DNA of 64,000 nucleotides from Anabaenopsis elenkinii CCIBt3563. Lineage in GTDB: Bacteria; Cyanobacteriota; Cyanobacteriia; Cyanobacteriales; Nostocaceae. This document shows, piece after piece, positions 46,301-54,315 of the stretch. Each line of letters starts with the position of its first letter. Within the stretch, counting starts at the first letter, position 1. The notes beneath the pieces were generated by a model, which was not told the DNA's origin, did no database searches, and was given only the letters and a program-made list of their open reading frames with translations. Where the stretch lies: positions 2,966,507 to 3,030,506 of the forward strand of contig NZ_CP063311.1 of assembly GCF_015245355.1 (NCBI RefSeq). Reading direction: 5' to 3'. The position numbers and the translations under genes are program-made.

Positions 46301-48735
46301 ACGTTGGTCAAGAAAATGTCGGTATTTGGAAATTCCTAGCAGAACCCACCGCCCACACCAATGGTATCCTCATAGATCAAGTTAAAGCCCTAGGTGGTCA
46401 ACATCTGACTGATGATGTCGAGGGATTGACTATCTACTACGGTGCCAATGGTACCGGCTATTTACTAGTATCTAGTCAAGGTGATGACACCTTTGCTGTG
46501 TATAATCGCCAAGGTAATAACGAATACTTAGGGAGATTCGCTGTGGGCAATAATGGTGCCATTGACAGCGTACAAGAGTCAGATGGTGCCGATGTGATTA
46601 ATGTCCCCCTCGGACCCAACTTCCCTTACGGTTTATTTGTCACCCAAGACGGGAATAATCGACCAGAAAAATTGGTTGAGGATGATGGGGAATTAGAAAA
46701 CGTCAACAGCAACTTTAAGTTTGTTCCGTGGGAAAATATTGCCGCTGCTTTCCCCACCCCACTGATAATTGATACAGTTTCTTACAATCCACGAAGTCCT
46801 ATTTCACAACCAAAAGTTACACTGATGGGCTTCGCTTCCTTACCTGCTGATACTTTTGCTACAGGTCCATCATCTGGTAGTGCCATTACTGGTAACACCA
46901 ATGGTAGACAAGTACCCTTTGACAGTCAGCCTATTCAAGGATTTAGTGCTATCCAAATCGCCGATCCTAATTCCTTCTGGTTAATGTCCGATAATGGTTT
47001 TGGCAGTAAGGCTAATAGCCCTGATTATTTACTCCGGATTTATCGCGCCACTCCTAATTTCCGCACCGCCGCTGGAGGTAATGCTACTGTTAACGTGTTG
47101 GATTTTGTGCAACTATCTGACCCTGACAATAAGATTCCTTTCCCAATTGTTAACGAGAATACCAGGGAGCGCCTGTTAACTGGTGCAGACTTTGACCCTG
47201 AATCCCTGGTAGTAGGAGCAGATGGAACTTTCTGGATAGGCGAAGAATTTGGCCCCTATATTTTACACTTTGATAGTACAGGTAGGCTATTAAATGCACC
47301 CATTCCCACACCTAATTACAGCATTGCCAACACTATAAACCCGGAAGCTCCTCTGGTTCTATCCCCTGATAGCCCTGATCTGAGTGCTTCCTCAACCCCT
47401 AACTTAGCCCGTTCCCGGGGATTTGAAGGTATGGCCATCAGCCCCAACAAGACAAAGATTTACCCACTACTAGAAGGTACAGTATTAGGAGACCCCCCCA
47501 ACTCCCTGCGGATTTATCAACTAGATCCCCAGTCCAAGGAATTTCAGGGGCTATTAGGGTACTACCGTATGGAACAGCCTAACCATGCCATCGGTGCATT
47601 AACAGTAGTCAATGACGATGAATTTTTAGTCATCGAGCGGGATAATGGTCAAGGTTCCACAGCGGGATTCAAGAAAATATTTAAAGTGGATTTCTCCAAT
47701 ATTGACCCTAACGGCTTTGTAGCCAAGGAAGAGCTTGTTGACTTACTCAACATCAGCGATCCCAATGATTTAAATGGGGATGGTAACACTAAATTTACTT
47801 TCCCCTTTGTTACCATTGAGGCAGTCGTGGTCATTGATGAGAACACAATTGTTGTTACCAACGACAATAACTACCCATTTTCCCTAGGTAGACCACCGGC
47901 TATAGATAATAATGAAATTATCCTGCTGCGGTTAGAACAACCACTAAACCTACCTAAATCGGCAATAATTCAGGGAACAGCCGGAAATGATGACCTGACT
48001 ATTACTCAATCTGGGTATATGGTTTTTACCGGTAACGGTGATGATATGGTGGAAGCTAGTTTGGCCGGTAATGTGAATATTTATGCCGGTCGTGGCAATG
48101 ATATTGTTTCCCTAGGTAGTGGCAGTTTTGCCAGCGGTGGCGATGGTGATGATACCCTCTATTTAGGAGCCCAGGGGACTGTGGCTGATACGGTTGTAGA
48201 TGGGGGTCGGGGTAATGACACCCTGATAGTCATAGAAGCAAATGATTCTAATATTCTTCTAGGTGCTGCAGATCATGATCATCTCAAGGTAGCAGAAGGT
48301 CGGGGACAAATACTATTTGGTGGCTCTGGTCGGGATATCCTCCGCTCTAGCTCTAATGGTCATAATCGTCTCTATGGTGGTTCCGGTGATGACCAACTGT
48401 TTTCTACCGTGGGCGATCGCCTATTTGGTGGCGATGGTAATGATAGTCTCTACGCCGGACAAGGTGGTAATAACTTACTCTGGGGTGGTAAAGGTGCAGA
48501 TAATTTCTGGCTGGTAGTTGGCAGTTCTTTACCCGATGTACCCAATGTAATCAAGGACTTTGAACTAAGTATAGACCGCATTGGCATGGGTGGTATTACT
48601 ACTAATCAAGTTAGTCTATTCAGTCAAAATGGCAACACCTTGATTCGAGTTGGTGGTACTGATGTCGCCCTGATTGAAGGGGTGAACCAAACCCAACTGA
48701 ATGTTAACGATTCCAGTCAGTTTGTCTTTGCCTAA
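43342..48735 (+). CDS. Giant secreted protein: EEP nuclease/phosphatase, esterase-like phytase, beta-propeller phytase and RTX repeats
   Basis: The 1797-residue protein has, in order: an endonuclease/exonuclease/phosphatase domain (~6-382; QPDILLINEFDY, MGDQNADPFDG, SSDHRLVWVDI); a phytase-type esterase-like domain (~395-745; GLSGVAYDAANNLYYGISDD); a beta-propeller 3-phytase domain (~770-1130; DADDPAIYVN, KNAGIRVYDLSGKLLQ); a second esterase-like domain (~1140-1540; DPNSFWLMSDNGFGSK, GADFDPESLVV); and calcium-binding RTX-like repeats (~1545-1797; GNGDDMVEAS, GGDGNDSLYAG). No N-terminal signal is visible, which with RTX repeats suggests export by a type I system. It would attack phosphodiesters and phytate outside the cell. 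Frame intact. Substrate is inferred. Confidence 0.9.
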   Translation: MVDTTPIRFSQFNASLNRNANGKLGEDLSVLDNAQAKSVAEIIQRVQPDILLINEFDYFTENPTQPVELFLQNYLLVGQNGAQPVDYPYYFIAPSNTGISSGFDLNNNGVVATIPGTPGYGDDAFGFGSYPGQFGMLLLSKYPIDLTNVRTFLNFLWQDMPDSLLPTIALPGSDTPWYSQEEQAVLRLSSKSHWDVPIQIDGKTIHVLASHPTPPVFDGLEDRNGKRNYDEIRFWSDYVIPGKGDYIYDDQGRIGGLTPGSSFVIMGDQNADPFDGDSFDRAILQLLQNPSINTNFIPSSVGAVQQSELQGRANANHQGNPAFDTADFADNNPGNLRADYVLPSSDLQIINSAVFWPVNTDPNFSPVGTFPFPSSDHRLVWVDIQQQPVVSGNILRGVEFSGQTIFATGFIPPGTAGTINDVNVPMGGLSGVAYDAANNLYYGISDDRSQFGPARFYTFTLDLDTLNVNFVNVTPIQNTDGSLFGALTVDPEGIALTNQGTIFVSSEGEVNINAARITDPFVKEYSLSGEEIRSLPVPNKFLPIIEDTNGSGVVDAGDRQISGVRNNLAFESLTITPDQRTLYTATENALIQDGERSSLVNGSPSRIIQYNLLSGQPEKEYLYITDAVAVPPVPVSAFSDNGLVDLLAIDNRGTLLAVERSFSLGVPGTGFTIKIYEVSLQGATDISFYESLRDLSSEQLAGIVPAHKRLLLNLNDLNLDTGLDNIEGLAFGSELSDGRQSIVLVSDNNFNQNQFTQILTLSADLIPTVIPRVETRPDLFDDEDPAQGLLDQNADADDPAIYVNAINPAESLVLTAVKNAGIRVYDLSGKLLQTVNPGNVRYNNIDLQYGFHLGGESVDIAVASDRGNDTLVFFKINPSPSEPGKYLEDISDRSIGNLFQTAPFNPPYSTSSRSAYGLAMYRSPFTNDYYVFVNRRQTGDVAQFQVIDRGNGKIGVERVREFTIPTAPGVNPQTEGMVADQETGFLYVGQENVGIWKFLAEPTAHTNGILIDQVKALGGQHLTDDVEGLTIYYGANGTGYLLVSSQGDDTFAVYNRQGNNEYLGRFAVGNNGAIDSVQESDGADVINVPLGPNFPYGLFVTQDGNNRPEKLVEDDGELENVNSNFKFVPWENIAAAFPTPLIIDTVSYNPRSPISQPKVTLMGFASLPADTFATGPSSGSAITGNTNGRQVPFDSQPIQGFSAIQIADPNSFWLMSDNGFGSKANSPDYLLRIYRATPNFRTAAGGNATVNVLDFVQLSDPDNKIPFPIVNENTRERLLTGADFDPESLVVGADGTFWIGEEFGPYILHFDSTGRLLNAPIPTPNYSIANTINPEAPLVLSPDSPDLSASSTPNLARSRGFEGMAISPNKTKIYPLLEGTVLGDPPNSLRIYQLDPQSKEFQGLLGYYRMEQPNHAIGALTVVNDDEFLVIERDNGQGSTAGFKKIFKVDFSNIDPNGFVAKEELVDLLNISDPNDLNGDGNTKFTFPFVTIEAVVVIDENTIVVTNDNNYPFSLGRPPAIDNNEIILLRLEQPLNLPKSAIIQGTAGNDDLTITQSGYMVFTGNGDDMVEASLAGNVNIYAGRGNDIVSLGSGSFASGGDGDDTLYLGAQGTVADTVVDGGRGNDTLIVIEANDSNILLGAADHDHLKVAEGRGQILFGGSGRDILRSSSNGHNRLYGGSGDDQLFSTVGDRLFGGDGNDSLYAGQGGNNLLWGGKGADNFWLVVGSSLPDVPNVIKDFELSIDRIGMGGITTNQVSLFSQNGNTLIRVGGTDVALIEGVNQTQLNVNDSSQFVFA

Positions 48736-48772
48736 ATATTGATTGCGGCGATAGTCTGGGTCGCCTAGCTAT

Positions 48773-48794
48773 GGGGGTATTTTTACCCCCTTTT
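48773..48794 (+). terminator. Intrinsic terminator of the giant phytase-RTX gene
   Basis: GGGGGTA-TTTT-TACCCCC is a 7-bp stem with a 4-nt loop, followed by TTTT. It lies 38 bp after the stop codon. Confidence 0.75.
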
Positions 48795-48905
48795 GGTCTG
48801 TTCTCATCAATTGATACGATTAATTTTAATAATATTCCCACATATGGTTGCTAATAAAGCGTCGGTCAACCCTCAACCGTCAACAATCATCGGAGTTATA
48901 ATCAA

Positions 48906-49775
48906 ATGCAGAAATATCACAGTCATTCGCGGATAGCTTCGTCATCTATCCCAGTCAACCGTAGTACTAATATGCACAATTTTATTCCCCCAGAAAGGTT
49001 TTTTCCCTACCTCACTTGGACTGATATCCAAGCTATGCCAAATAAGGAAAATGTGGTTATTATTCAACCTGTGGGCGCTATTGAACAACATGGCCCCCAT
49101 TTACCTTTAATTGTTGATGCTGCTATTGGTGTGGGAGTGTTGGGGGAAGCACTCAAAAAGCTAGATACAAGTATTCCCGCCTATGCTTTACCCACCCTAT
49201 ATTATGGTAAATCCAATGAGCATTGGCATTTCCCCGGAACTATTACTTTAAGTACTCAAACCCTGACAGCAGTAATTATGGAAATGGGGGAAAGTATCTA
49301 CCGCGCTGGGTTTAGAAAATTGGTGTTAATGAACTCACACGGTGGACAACCCCAAGTTATGCAAATGGTAGCCCGGGATTTGCATATTCAATATGGTGAT
49401 TTTTTAGTGTTTCCCTTATTTACTTGGCGTGTGCCTCATATTACTAAGGAATTGTTGACACCTAAGGAAGCAGCCCAAGGTATGCACGCGGGAGATGCTG
49501 AAACTAGTATTATGCTGGCAATTCTACCAGAACAGGTAAGAATGGATCAAGCTGTTGCTGAGTATCCACCAGAACAAGAGGAAAGGAGTTTACTGAGCTT
49601 AGAAGGTAAATTACCTGTGTCTTGGGCTACAAAAGATATAAGTAAAACTGGGGTAATTGGCGATGCTACAACCGCAACCAAGGAAAAAGGCGATCGCATC
49701 CTGGAATCTGTTTCTAACGGTTGGGTACAAGCTATTGAGGATATTTACGCTTTTGTGCAACCACAACCCCGGTGA
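48906..49775 (+). CDS. Creatininase-family amidohydrolase
   Basis: The 289-residue protein shows the metal-binding pattern of the creatininase/MftE family: QPVGAIEQHGPHLPLIVDAA (Glu, His, Asp ligands), LMNSHGGQPQVMQMV and GMHAGDAETSIML (His and Glu). These enzymes cut cyclic or linear amides; some act in nucleotide or cofactor pathways, and the substrate here is unknown. The ATG at 48906 has GGAG ten bases upstream. An alternative ATG at 48975 (MHNFIPPERF, 266 aa) gives the usual family length, and the extra 23 residues look unstructured, so either may be used. The next gene begins close behind. Confidence 0.85.
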   Translation: MQKYHSHSRIASSSIPVNRSTNMHNFIPPERFFPYLTWTDIQAMPNKENVVIIQPVGAIEQHGPHLPLIVDAAIGVGVLGEALKKLDTSIPAYALPTLYYGKSNEHWHFPGTITLSTQTLTAVIMEMGESIYRAGFRKLVLMNSHGGQPQVMQMVARDLHIQYGDFLVFPLFTWRVPHITKELLTPKEAAQGMHAGDAETSIMLAILPEQVRMDQAVAEYPPEQEERSLLSLEGKLPVSWATKDISKTGVIGDATTATKEKGDRILESVSNGWVQAIEDIYAFVQPQPR

Positions 49776-49879
49776 TAATTTCCCTAATATCTGTCTACAC
49801 CCCATTGAGATTTGTTAGTGTAGATAAAGTGAAAATAATAGCTGCCAATTCCCCAATTTTTAGACTCAGAGATAATGTT

Positions 49880-50383
49880 ATGACGGCATTTGAACCTCAA
49901 CAGCTTCGTTCTTATAGCCAAGAAGATGTCCAGAAAATACTTCAGTTAGCGATCGCTCGTCAAGCTGATGACCAAAATAAGGAATTTTCTTATGAGCAAC
50001 TGTTAGAAATTGCTCAAGAGTTAGATATATCACCAGATTCTCTGAATCTGGCAGAAATTGACTGGCGATCGCAACAGAGCGAAATCCAACAAAGACAAGC
50101 CTTTAACGCCTACCGCATCGGAAAATTCAAGAAACGTCTAGGTAATTACGGAATTATTAACACTTTTTTGATGCTGTTAGATTTCGTCGGCGGTGGCGGT
50201 CTTACCTGGTCTTTATATTTCTTAATATTTTGCAGCTGCACATTAGGGCTAGATACTTGGAATACCTTTCAAACTAAGGGGGAAGAGTACGAAATGGCTT
50301 TTCAAAAGTGGTATCGTAAACATCAAATCAAACAAACCATCAATACAGTCGTAAGTAAGTGGTTTAAGGCCTTACAAATTTAG
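49880..50383 (+). CDS. 2TM-domain protein
   Basis: The ~167-residue protein begins at the ATG at 49880 (MTAFEPQQLRSYSQED). An earlier GTG at 49772 overlaps the previous stop but would add 36 residues without family resemblance. The first half resembles short helical domains seen in cyanobacterial kinases and 2TM proteins (YSQEDVQKILQLAIARQA, FSYEQLLEIAQELDISPD). The second half has two membrane helices (FLMLLDFVGGGGLTWSLYFL and following). Function unknown. It may share a transcript with the creatininase-like gene. Confidence 0.68.
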   Translation: MTAFEPQQLRSYSQEDVQKILQLAIARQADDQNKEFSYEQLLEIAQELDISPDSLNLAEIDWRSQQSEIQQRQAFNAYRIGKFKKRLGNYGIINTFLMLLDFVGGGGLTWSLYFLIFCSCTLGLDTWNTFQTKGEEYEMAFQKWYRKHQIKQTINTVVSKWFKALQI

Positions 50384-50463
50384 CTAAAAGCCAAGTTTAC
50401 CAGAGATAAAACCCCTAGAAAACATCCAGAGGCTTAAACTAACAACGGGTTATTTTAAGTTGT

Positions 50464-50859
50464 TTATTCGTCGCTTTGTAAATATCCCATCGCCGCATCT
50501 AATTTAGAAGGATAACCTTCAGCAAACCTTTCAAACCAAAGACCTTCGGAAGAAAACGGATCTAATGTTTTCAACCATGCTTGTGCTTCCCCCCGTAAAG
50601 CTGCTAAACCTTGCGCCTTAATTTCAGCTTGGCGAATTTGTTCCTGTTCTATTGCTTGCTGTTTTTGCAACTCCTCAAGCGCATCTTGTTCAGCAAAATC
50701 AGCCCGGACCTGCGCCAAAAGACTATCCTCTAAAGATAAAGACTTTGGTGGTGGTGGAGTTGAGGATTTAGCTGTGTTTTTCTGTGGTTGTGATCCTGGG
50801 GATTTACCCTGATGATATTCAGCTTTGAGTTCACCCAGGAGCTTGTCAAGAGAATCCAT
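50464..50859 (-). CDS. Conserved cyanobacterial protein of unknown function
   Basis: 131 residues, soluble and highly charged, with a proline-rich linker (STPPPPKSLSLED), a coiled-coil segment (ALEELQKQQAIEQEQIRQAE) and a compact C-terminus containing WLKTLDPFSSEGLWFERFAEGY. No family name is recognised. It lies 97 bp downstream of the vWA gene on the same strand, so the two may form a unit. Confidence 0.65.
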   Translation of the reverse strand: MDSLDKLLGELKAEYHQGKSPGSQPQKNTAKSSTPPPPKSLSLEDSLLAQVRADFAEQDALEELQKQQAIEQEQIRQAEIKAQGLAALRGEAQAWLKTLDPFSSEGLWFERFAEGYPSKLDAAMGYLQSDE

Positions 50860-50956
50860 GCTTTTAACTTAATCACTACCGAATTAAAACTTGAAGAAGC
50901 CCAAACCACCAGGAATAATCTGTGGTTAATTCAATCTTGAACAGCGCCGAGCTCAA

Positions 50957-51580
50957 CTAGTCAGTAATAGCATTGAGTAGTACCTCTGATAAACTCATAT
51001 CCTCCATATCTTCCATTGTCACGGTGTCACAGATATCAAACTTCGCCCCAGCGCTTTGCAAATCATCATCTAAAACCTTGAGAAAGCGGGTAGCTTGTAT
51101 ATCTGTACCAACTTGAATCAAGGAAATACTTAATTCTTCATCGGTATCCATACGGCGAGAAGCTTCGATAATTACCTTCATGACTGCTTTGCGGTCATCG
51201 GGTTCCCCATCAGTTACTACTAAGATGATTTCACCATTGGGCTTAGTTTGACCGGCGCTCTTGCGTTGGAAGTAATTCTCAATTGCGTCTTTTAATACAG
51301 ATGCTAAGTCTGTGGACCCAGATGGGTCATTTTCTTGAAATATTTGTGTTACCTTAGCCGCATTGACATTCTCATAGCGCTTAAATCTACCAGAAAATAA
51401 ATATACAGTGATCCCATCTGGGTCAAATTGCTCACACTTACTGGCTAAGGCTAGGGTAGATTCTTGTGCAGATTGCCATCTAGTTCTACCACCTTTCTGA
51501 TCTGGGGTAGCCATGCTACCGCTTTTGTCGATAATTAGTGTATAGTCCCTATTTTCCAGCATGATTTGATTCCCACTCAT
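50957..51580 (-). CDS. von Willebrand factor A-domain protein
   Basis: The 207-residue protein is one vWA domain. The metal-ion-dependent adhesion site is seen as IIDKSGSMATPD near residue 17, PSGSTDLASVL (Thr/Ser ligand) and VVTDGEPDDRKAV (Asp). Such stand-alone domains mediate metal-dependent protein contacts; in bacteria they occur with ter genes, AAA ATPases or kinases, none of which is visible here. It starts at the ATG at 51580, or at MLENRDY six codons in. It is next to a small conserved gene on the same strand. Confidence 0.85.
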   Translation of the reverse strand: MSGNQIMLENRDYTLIIDKSGSMATPDQKGGRTRWQSAQESTLALASKCEQFDPDGITVYLFSGRFKRYENVNAAKVTQIFQENDPSGSTDLASVLKDAIENYFQRKSAGQTKPNGEIILVVTDGEPDDRKAVMKVIIEASRRMDTDEELSISLIQVGTDIQATRFLKVLDDDLQSAGAKFDICDTVTMEDMEDMSLSEVLLNAITD

Positions 51581-51664
51581 AACTATGCCATCTTCACTAT
51601 AGCAATTTGTATACAGGCAAGCGATCGCCCCTAGTGTGAGTTAACGCTTGCCATTTAGAAGATA

Positions 51665-52024
51665 CTATTCCTCTTGGATATCAACCCAAATACTACCTTC
51701 TTCCACACGCACAGGGAATACAGGTAGGGTTTTTTGTTGTGAAATCATGGAAAGGACTTTACCTACACCAGGTGGCCATGGACACCAATCTTTTACCTCT
51801 CCAGTACCTAAGTCAAAAGCACTGCGATGTATAGGACAAACAATCGCCCCATCTTCGGTAATCTTGCCATTTTTCATCGGCATTTTTAAATGAGGACAGG
51901 TGTTATCTACAGCATAAAGCTGATTCTCATGGTTGACAAGTAAAATTTTACGTGTGCCAACTTTTACTACTTGTCTTCCATTCGGTTCCAGGGACTCAGC
52001 CGCAAGAACTTTAGTCCAGCCCAT
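51665..52024 (-). CDS. Rieske 2Fe-2S ferredoxin-like protein
   Basis: The ~119-residue protein has both cluster-binding boxes of Rieske proteins: CPHLKMPM and CPIHRSAFDLGTGE. It is about the size of the free-standing Rieske ferredoxins that serve oxygenases or act as nitrite-reductase small-subunit-like proteins. I chose the ATG at 52024 (MGWTKVLA), because GGAG lies just upstream; an earlier start 14 codons upstream overlaps that site. Its partner is not evident. Confidence 0.9.
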   Translation of the reverse strand: MGWTKVLAAESLEPNGRQVVKVGTRKILLVNHENQLYAVDNTCPHLKMPMKNGKITEDGAIVCPIHRSAFDLGTGEVKDWCPWPPGVGKVLSMISQQKTLPVFPVRVEEGSIWVDIQEE

Positions 52025-52158
52025 TAGGTTCTCCTTTCTTAATGATCTGCTTTCAGTTTCCCGCAATTGTGGTGCGATCGCTAGAATTAACTGATTAAAC
52101 TGAATATTGTGGGTGTACGATTTGATCAGATGTAAATTTACTCAGACTGGACTCCTTT

Positions 52159-53202
52159 ATGCCGAAAAAATCCACCTTTTCATCCCAGTCAGCGACCACA
52201 ACATCGCTGGCGCCCTCATATGTCCATATCCGTCTAGAAGCCTTAGACAAAGAACACCAGTGGCTATTGAAACAAATTAAGCGAAAACGAACTGAACTGC
52301 AAAACTTTTTGGAACAGATGCGTTCCCTAGCTACAGATATATTAAATCGCTCTAATACACAGTTACAAAACCTGGTAGATATTGACCGAGAAATTCATAC
52401 TCTGTTTGATGAAATCTTGAATCAAAGGAAATTGAGTAAGCAGAGCAAGAAAGATATTCTAGCAATTTACAATCAACTCCAATTTGCCAGAATCATCACT
52501 CCTCATCCTAGTAATTATGCAGAATATCCGAACCCAGAGGGGGGAACAGATGATTTCTCACATCAGCACACAGAAGAACACAGGCAATACCAAGAACCCC
52601 AGGAGAGTCTCAACTTTTATTCTGGCGACAAATCTGATCCTGCGAGAAAAATTCGGCAGATATTTCTAAGTTTGGCAGAAATATTTCACCCTGACAAAGT
52701 GAAAGATGGAGAAACTCAAATACTCCATACTGAAATTATGAAAGAAATTAACAAAGCTTACCAAGAAGGCGACTTGGCGCGATTGTTGGAAATTGAACAG
52801 CAACATCAAACCGGTAAATATATTGATATGAATAATCAAGATGATTTAACTCGCCAATGCTTGAAAATAGAGCAGCAAAATCAAATTCTCAAACACCAAT
52901 ATGAAGACTTAAAACAAGAACTTCGCCTAGTTAGAAATACTCCAGAGGGGGTAATGGTTTCTGACTGTCGTAAAGCCGCACGAAGGGGAATAGATGCGAT
53001 TGGGAGTATGGTTGAACAGGTAGAAGCTGAAATTAAAACTATTACTGCTATCCGTGATTTTGTTAGGGCTTTTAGAGAACAAAAAATGACTATTAAAGAA
53101 TTCCTGACTGGTCCACAACTTATGGGCCGTTCAAATCAAGACATCACGGATGATGAACTAGCAGAAATATTGTTAAAGTTGGGTGAAATAGGGTTTTTCT
53201 AA
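52159..53202 (+). CDS. J-domain protein with flanking coiled coils
   Basis: The 347-residue protein has a helical N-terminal region (~25-115), then a J-domain-like segment near residues 173-225: ARKIRQIFLSLAEIFHPDKV carries the HPD motif that stimulates Hsp70 ATPase. It is followed by EIMKEINKAYQEGD and a C-terminal coiled coil (DLTRQCLKIEQQNQILKHQY). No glycine-rich or zinc-finger region is seen, so it is a class III J-protein. The stop codon TAA (53200-53202) is also the left target duplication of the IS5-type element, so the gene ends exactly at an insertion site; the pre-insertion sequence gives the same stop. Confidence 0.78.
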   Translation: MPKKSTFSSQSATTTSLAPSYVHIRLEALDKEHQWLLKQIKRKRTELQNFLEQMRSLATDILNRSNTQLQNLVDIDREIHTLFDEILNQRKLSKQSKKDILAIYNQLQFARIITPHPSNYAEYPNPEGGTDDFSHQHTEEHRQYQEPQESLNFYSGDKSDPARKIRQIFLSLAEIFHPDKVKDGETQILHTEIMKEINKAYQEGDLARLLEIEQQHQTGKYIDMNNQDDLTRQCLKIEQQNQILKHQYEDLKQELRLVRNTPEGVMVSDCRKAARRGIDAIGSMVEQVEAEIKTITAIRDFVRAFREQKMTIKEFLTGPQLMGRSNQDITDDELAEILLKLGEIGFF

Positions 53203-54106
53203 GAGGATGTTTGTCAAGTCAAGAAAAGCTCAAGTAACGATATTCTATCAGTAGACAAAAACGCGACAGAGTTACTTGAGCCATGTCTAAATCATACCCA
53301 ACAGACTTGACAAATGAACAGTGGGAATTGCTATCAGTGCTGATACCCCCAATAAATTTGGGGTGTCGTCCCCGTCGGGTTAACCTACGCGCTGTGATTA
53401 GTGCCATATTTTATGTTCTGTGTGCGGGTTGTCCATGGCGGATGTTGCCGACTTCCCAAAATGGCAAACGGTATACTATTACTTCCGAAAATGGCGCCTG
53501 GATGGTACATGGGAACGCATTAACCACAAACTTCAACAGTGGGTACGTGTTCTCGAAGACCATGAACCAAACCCAAGTGCAGCAATTGTGGATTCTCAAT
53601 CTGTAGAGAGTGGAACAATGGTATCCCAAGCTGTCGGGTTTGATTCTGGGAAACTGGTTAAGGGACGTAAACGGCATTTTTTAGTTGACACTCTGGGATT
53701 GGTTTTGATGGTTGTGGTCACCTCGGCTTATGAATCCGATCAAGCAGGCGCAAAAAAATTATTCACCCAAGCCAAGAACAGAATTAGCGATCGCTTGAAT
53801 CGGTTGGTGCACATTTGGGTTGATGCTGGGTATCAAGGTAAAGGCTTTATGAGATGGGTGATGGATACGTATCACTGGGTTTTGCAGGTTGTACGTCGTC
53901 CGGTGAATACTAAAGGCTTTGTTCTGCTACCAAAGCGTTGGGTTGTCGAGCGTAGTTTTGGTTGGTTTAATTGGTGTCGTCGATTGAGTAAGGACTACGA
54001 AATTTTACCCCAGACCCATGAAACATTTGTGCAAATCGCCATGATTCGGTTAATGCTTAGAAGACTCGCTTAATTGAGTTGTTTAATACTTTCCAAACAT
54101 CCTCTA
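53203..54106 (+). mobile_element. IS5-family insertion sequence with TAA target duplication
   Basis: Ends GAGGATGTTT (53203-53212) and AAACATCCTC (54097-54106) are inverted repeats. TAA flanks both sides (53200-53202, 54107-54109), a 3-bp TNA duplication as in IS5-type elements of the IS1031 group. Length is 904 bp. It is inserted directly against a MITE with similar ends. Confidence 0.85.
53283..54073 (+). pseudogene. IS5-family transposase split by a frame change
   Basis: The N-terminal part (53283-53606, beginning MSKSYPTDLTNEQWELL) is in one frame through LCAGCPWRMLP. The catalytic part is in the -1 frame (within 53420-54073, from DFPKWQTVYYYFRKW). The DDE set is intact: AAIVDSQSVESG, WVDAGYQGKGF and WVVERSFGWFNW. 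The change falls near 53446-53452 (TTGCCGACTTC) and there is no A-run or typical slippery heptamer, so a small deletion is more likely than programmed frameshifting, though some IS5 elements do use a shift. Together the parts would make about 265 residues, the usual size. Confidence 0.75.
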
Positions 54107-54109
54107 AGA

Positions 54110-54272
54110 GGATGTTTGATAACTTTTCAACAGGTAATTTTCATCTTAAGGAACAGGGAACACCGGAGAAAAAGGGAAGCAACAAAATCAAGTTCCCTCC
54201 TCTTGTCAGGGAAAGGTGAGGGTAGAGTCAGACAATATTTGATACATTGATCATAAATTTTAAAACATCTTC
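54110..54272. mobile_element. Diverged copy of the IS5-related MITE
   Basis: Ends GAGGATGTTT (54110) and AAACATCTTC (54263-54272, one mismatch) with TAA on both sides (54107-54109, 54273-54275). The first ~45 bp match the right end of the 26581 MITE read backwards (GATAA-TTTTCAACAG and following). The middle holds a degraded TTCCCTCCTC...GAGGG hairpin. It lies 43 bp before the Ap4A phosphorylase ATG. Confidence 0.75.
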
Positions 54273-54315
54273 TAAAGTTAAAAATTCAACAAAAACTAGC
54301 ATTAAATATTTTACT

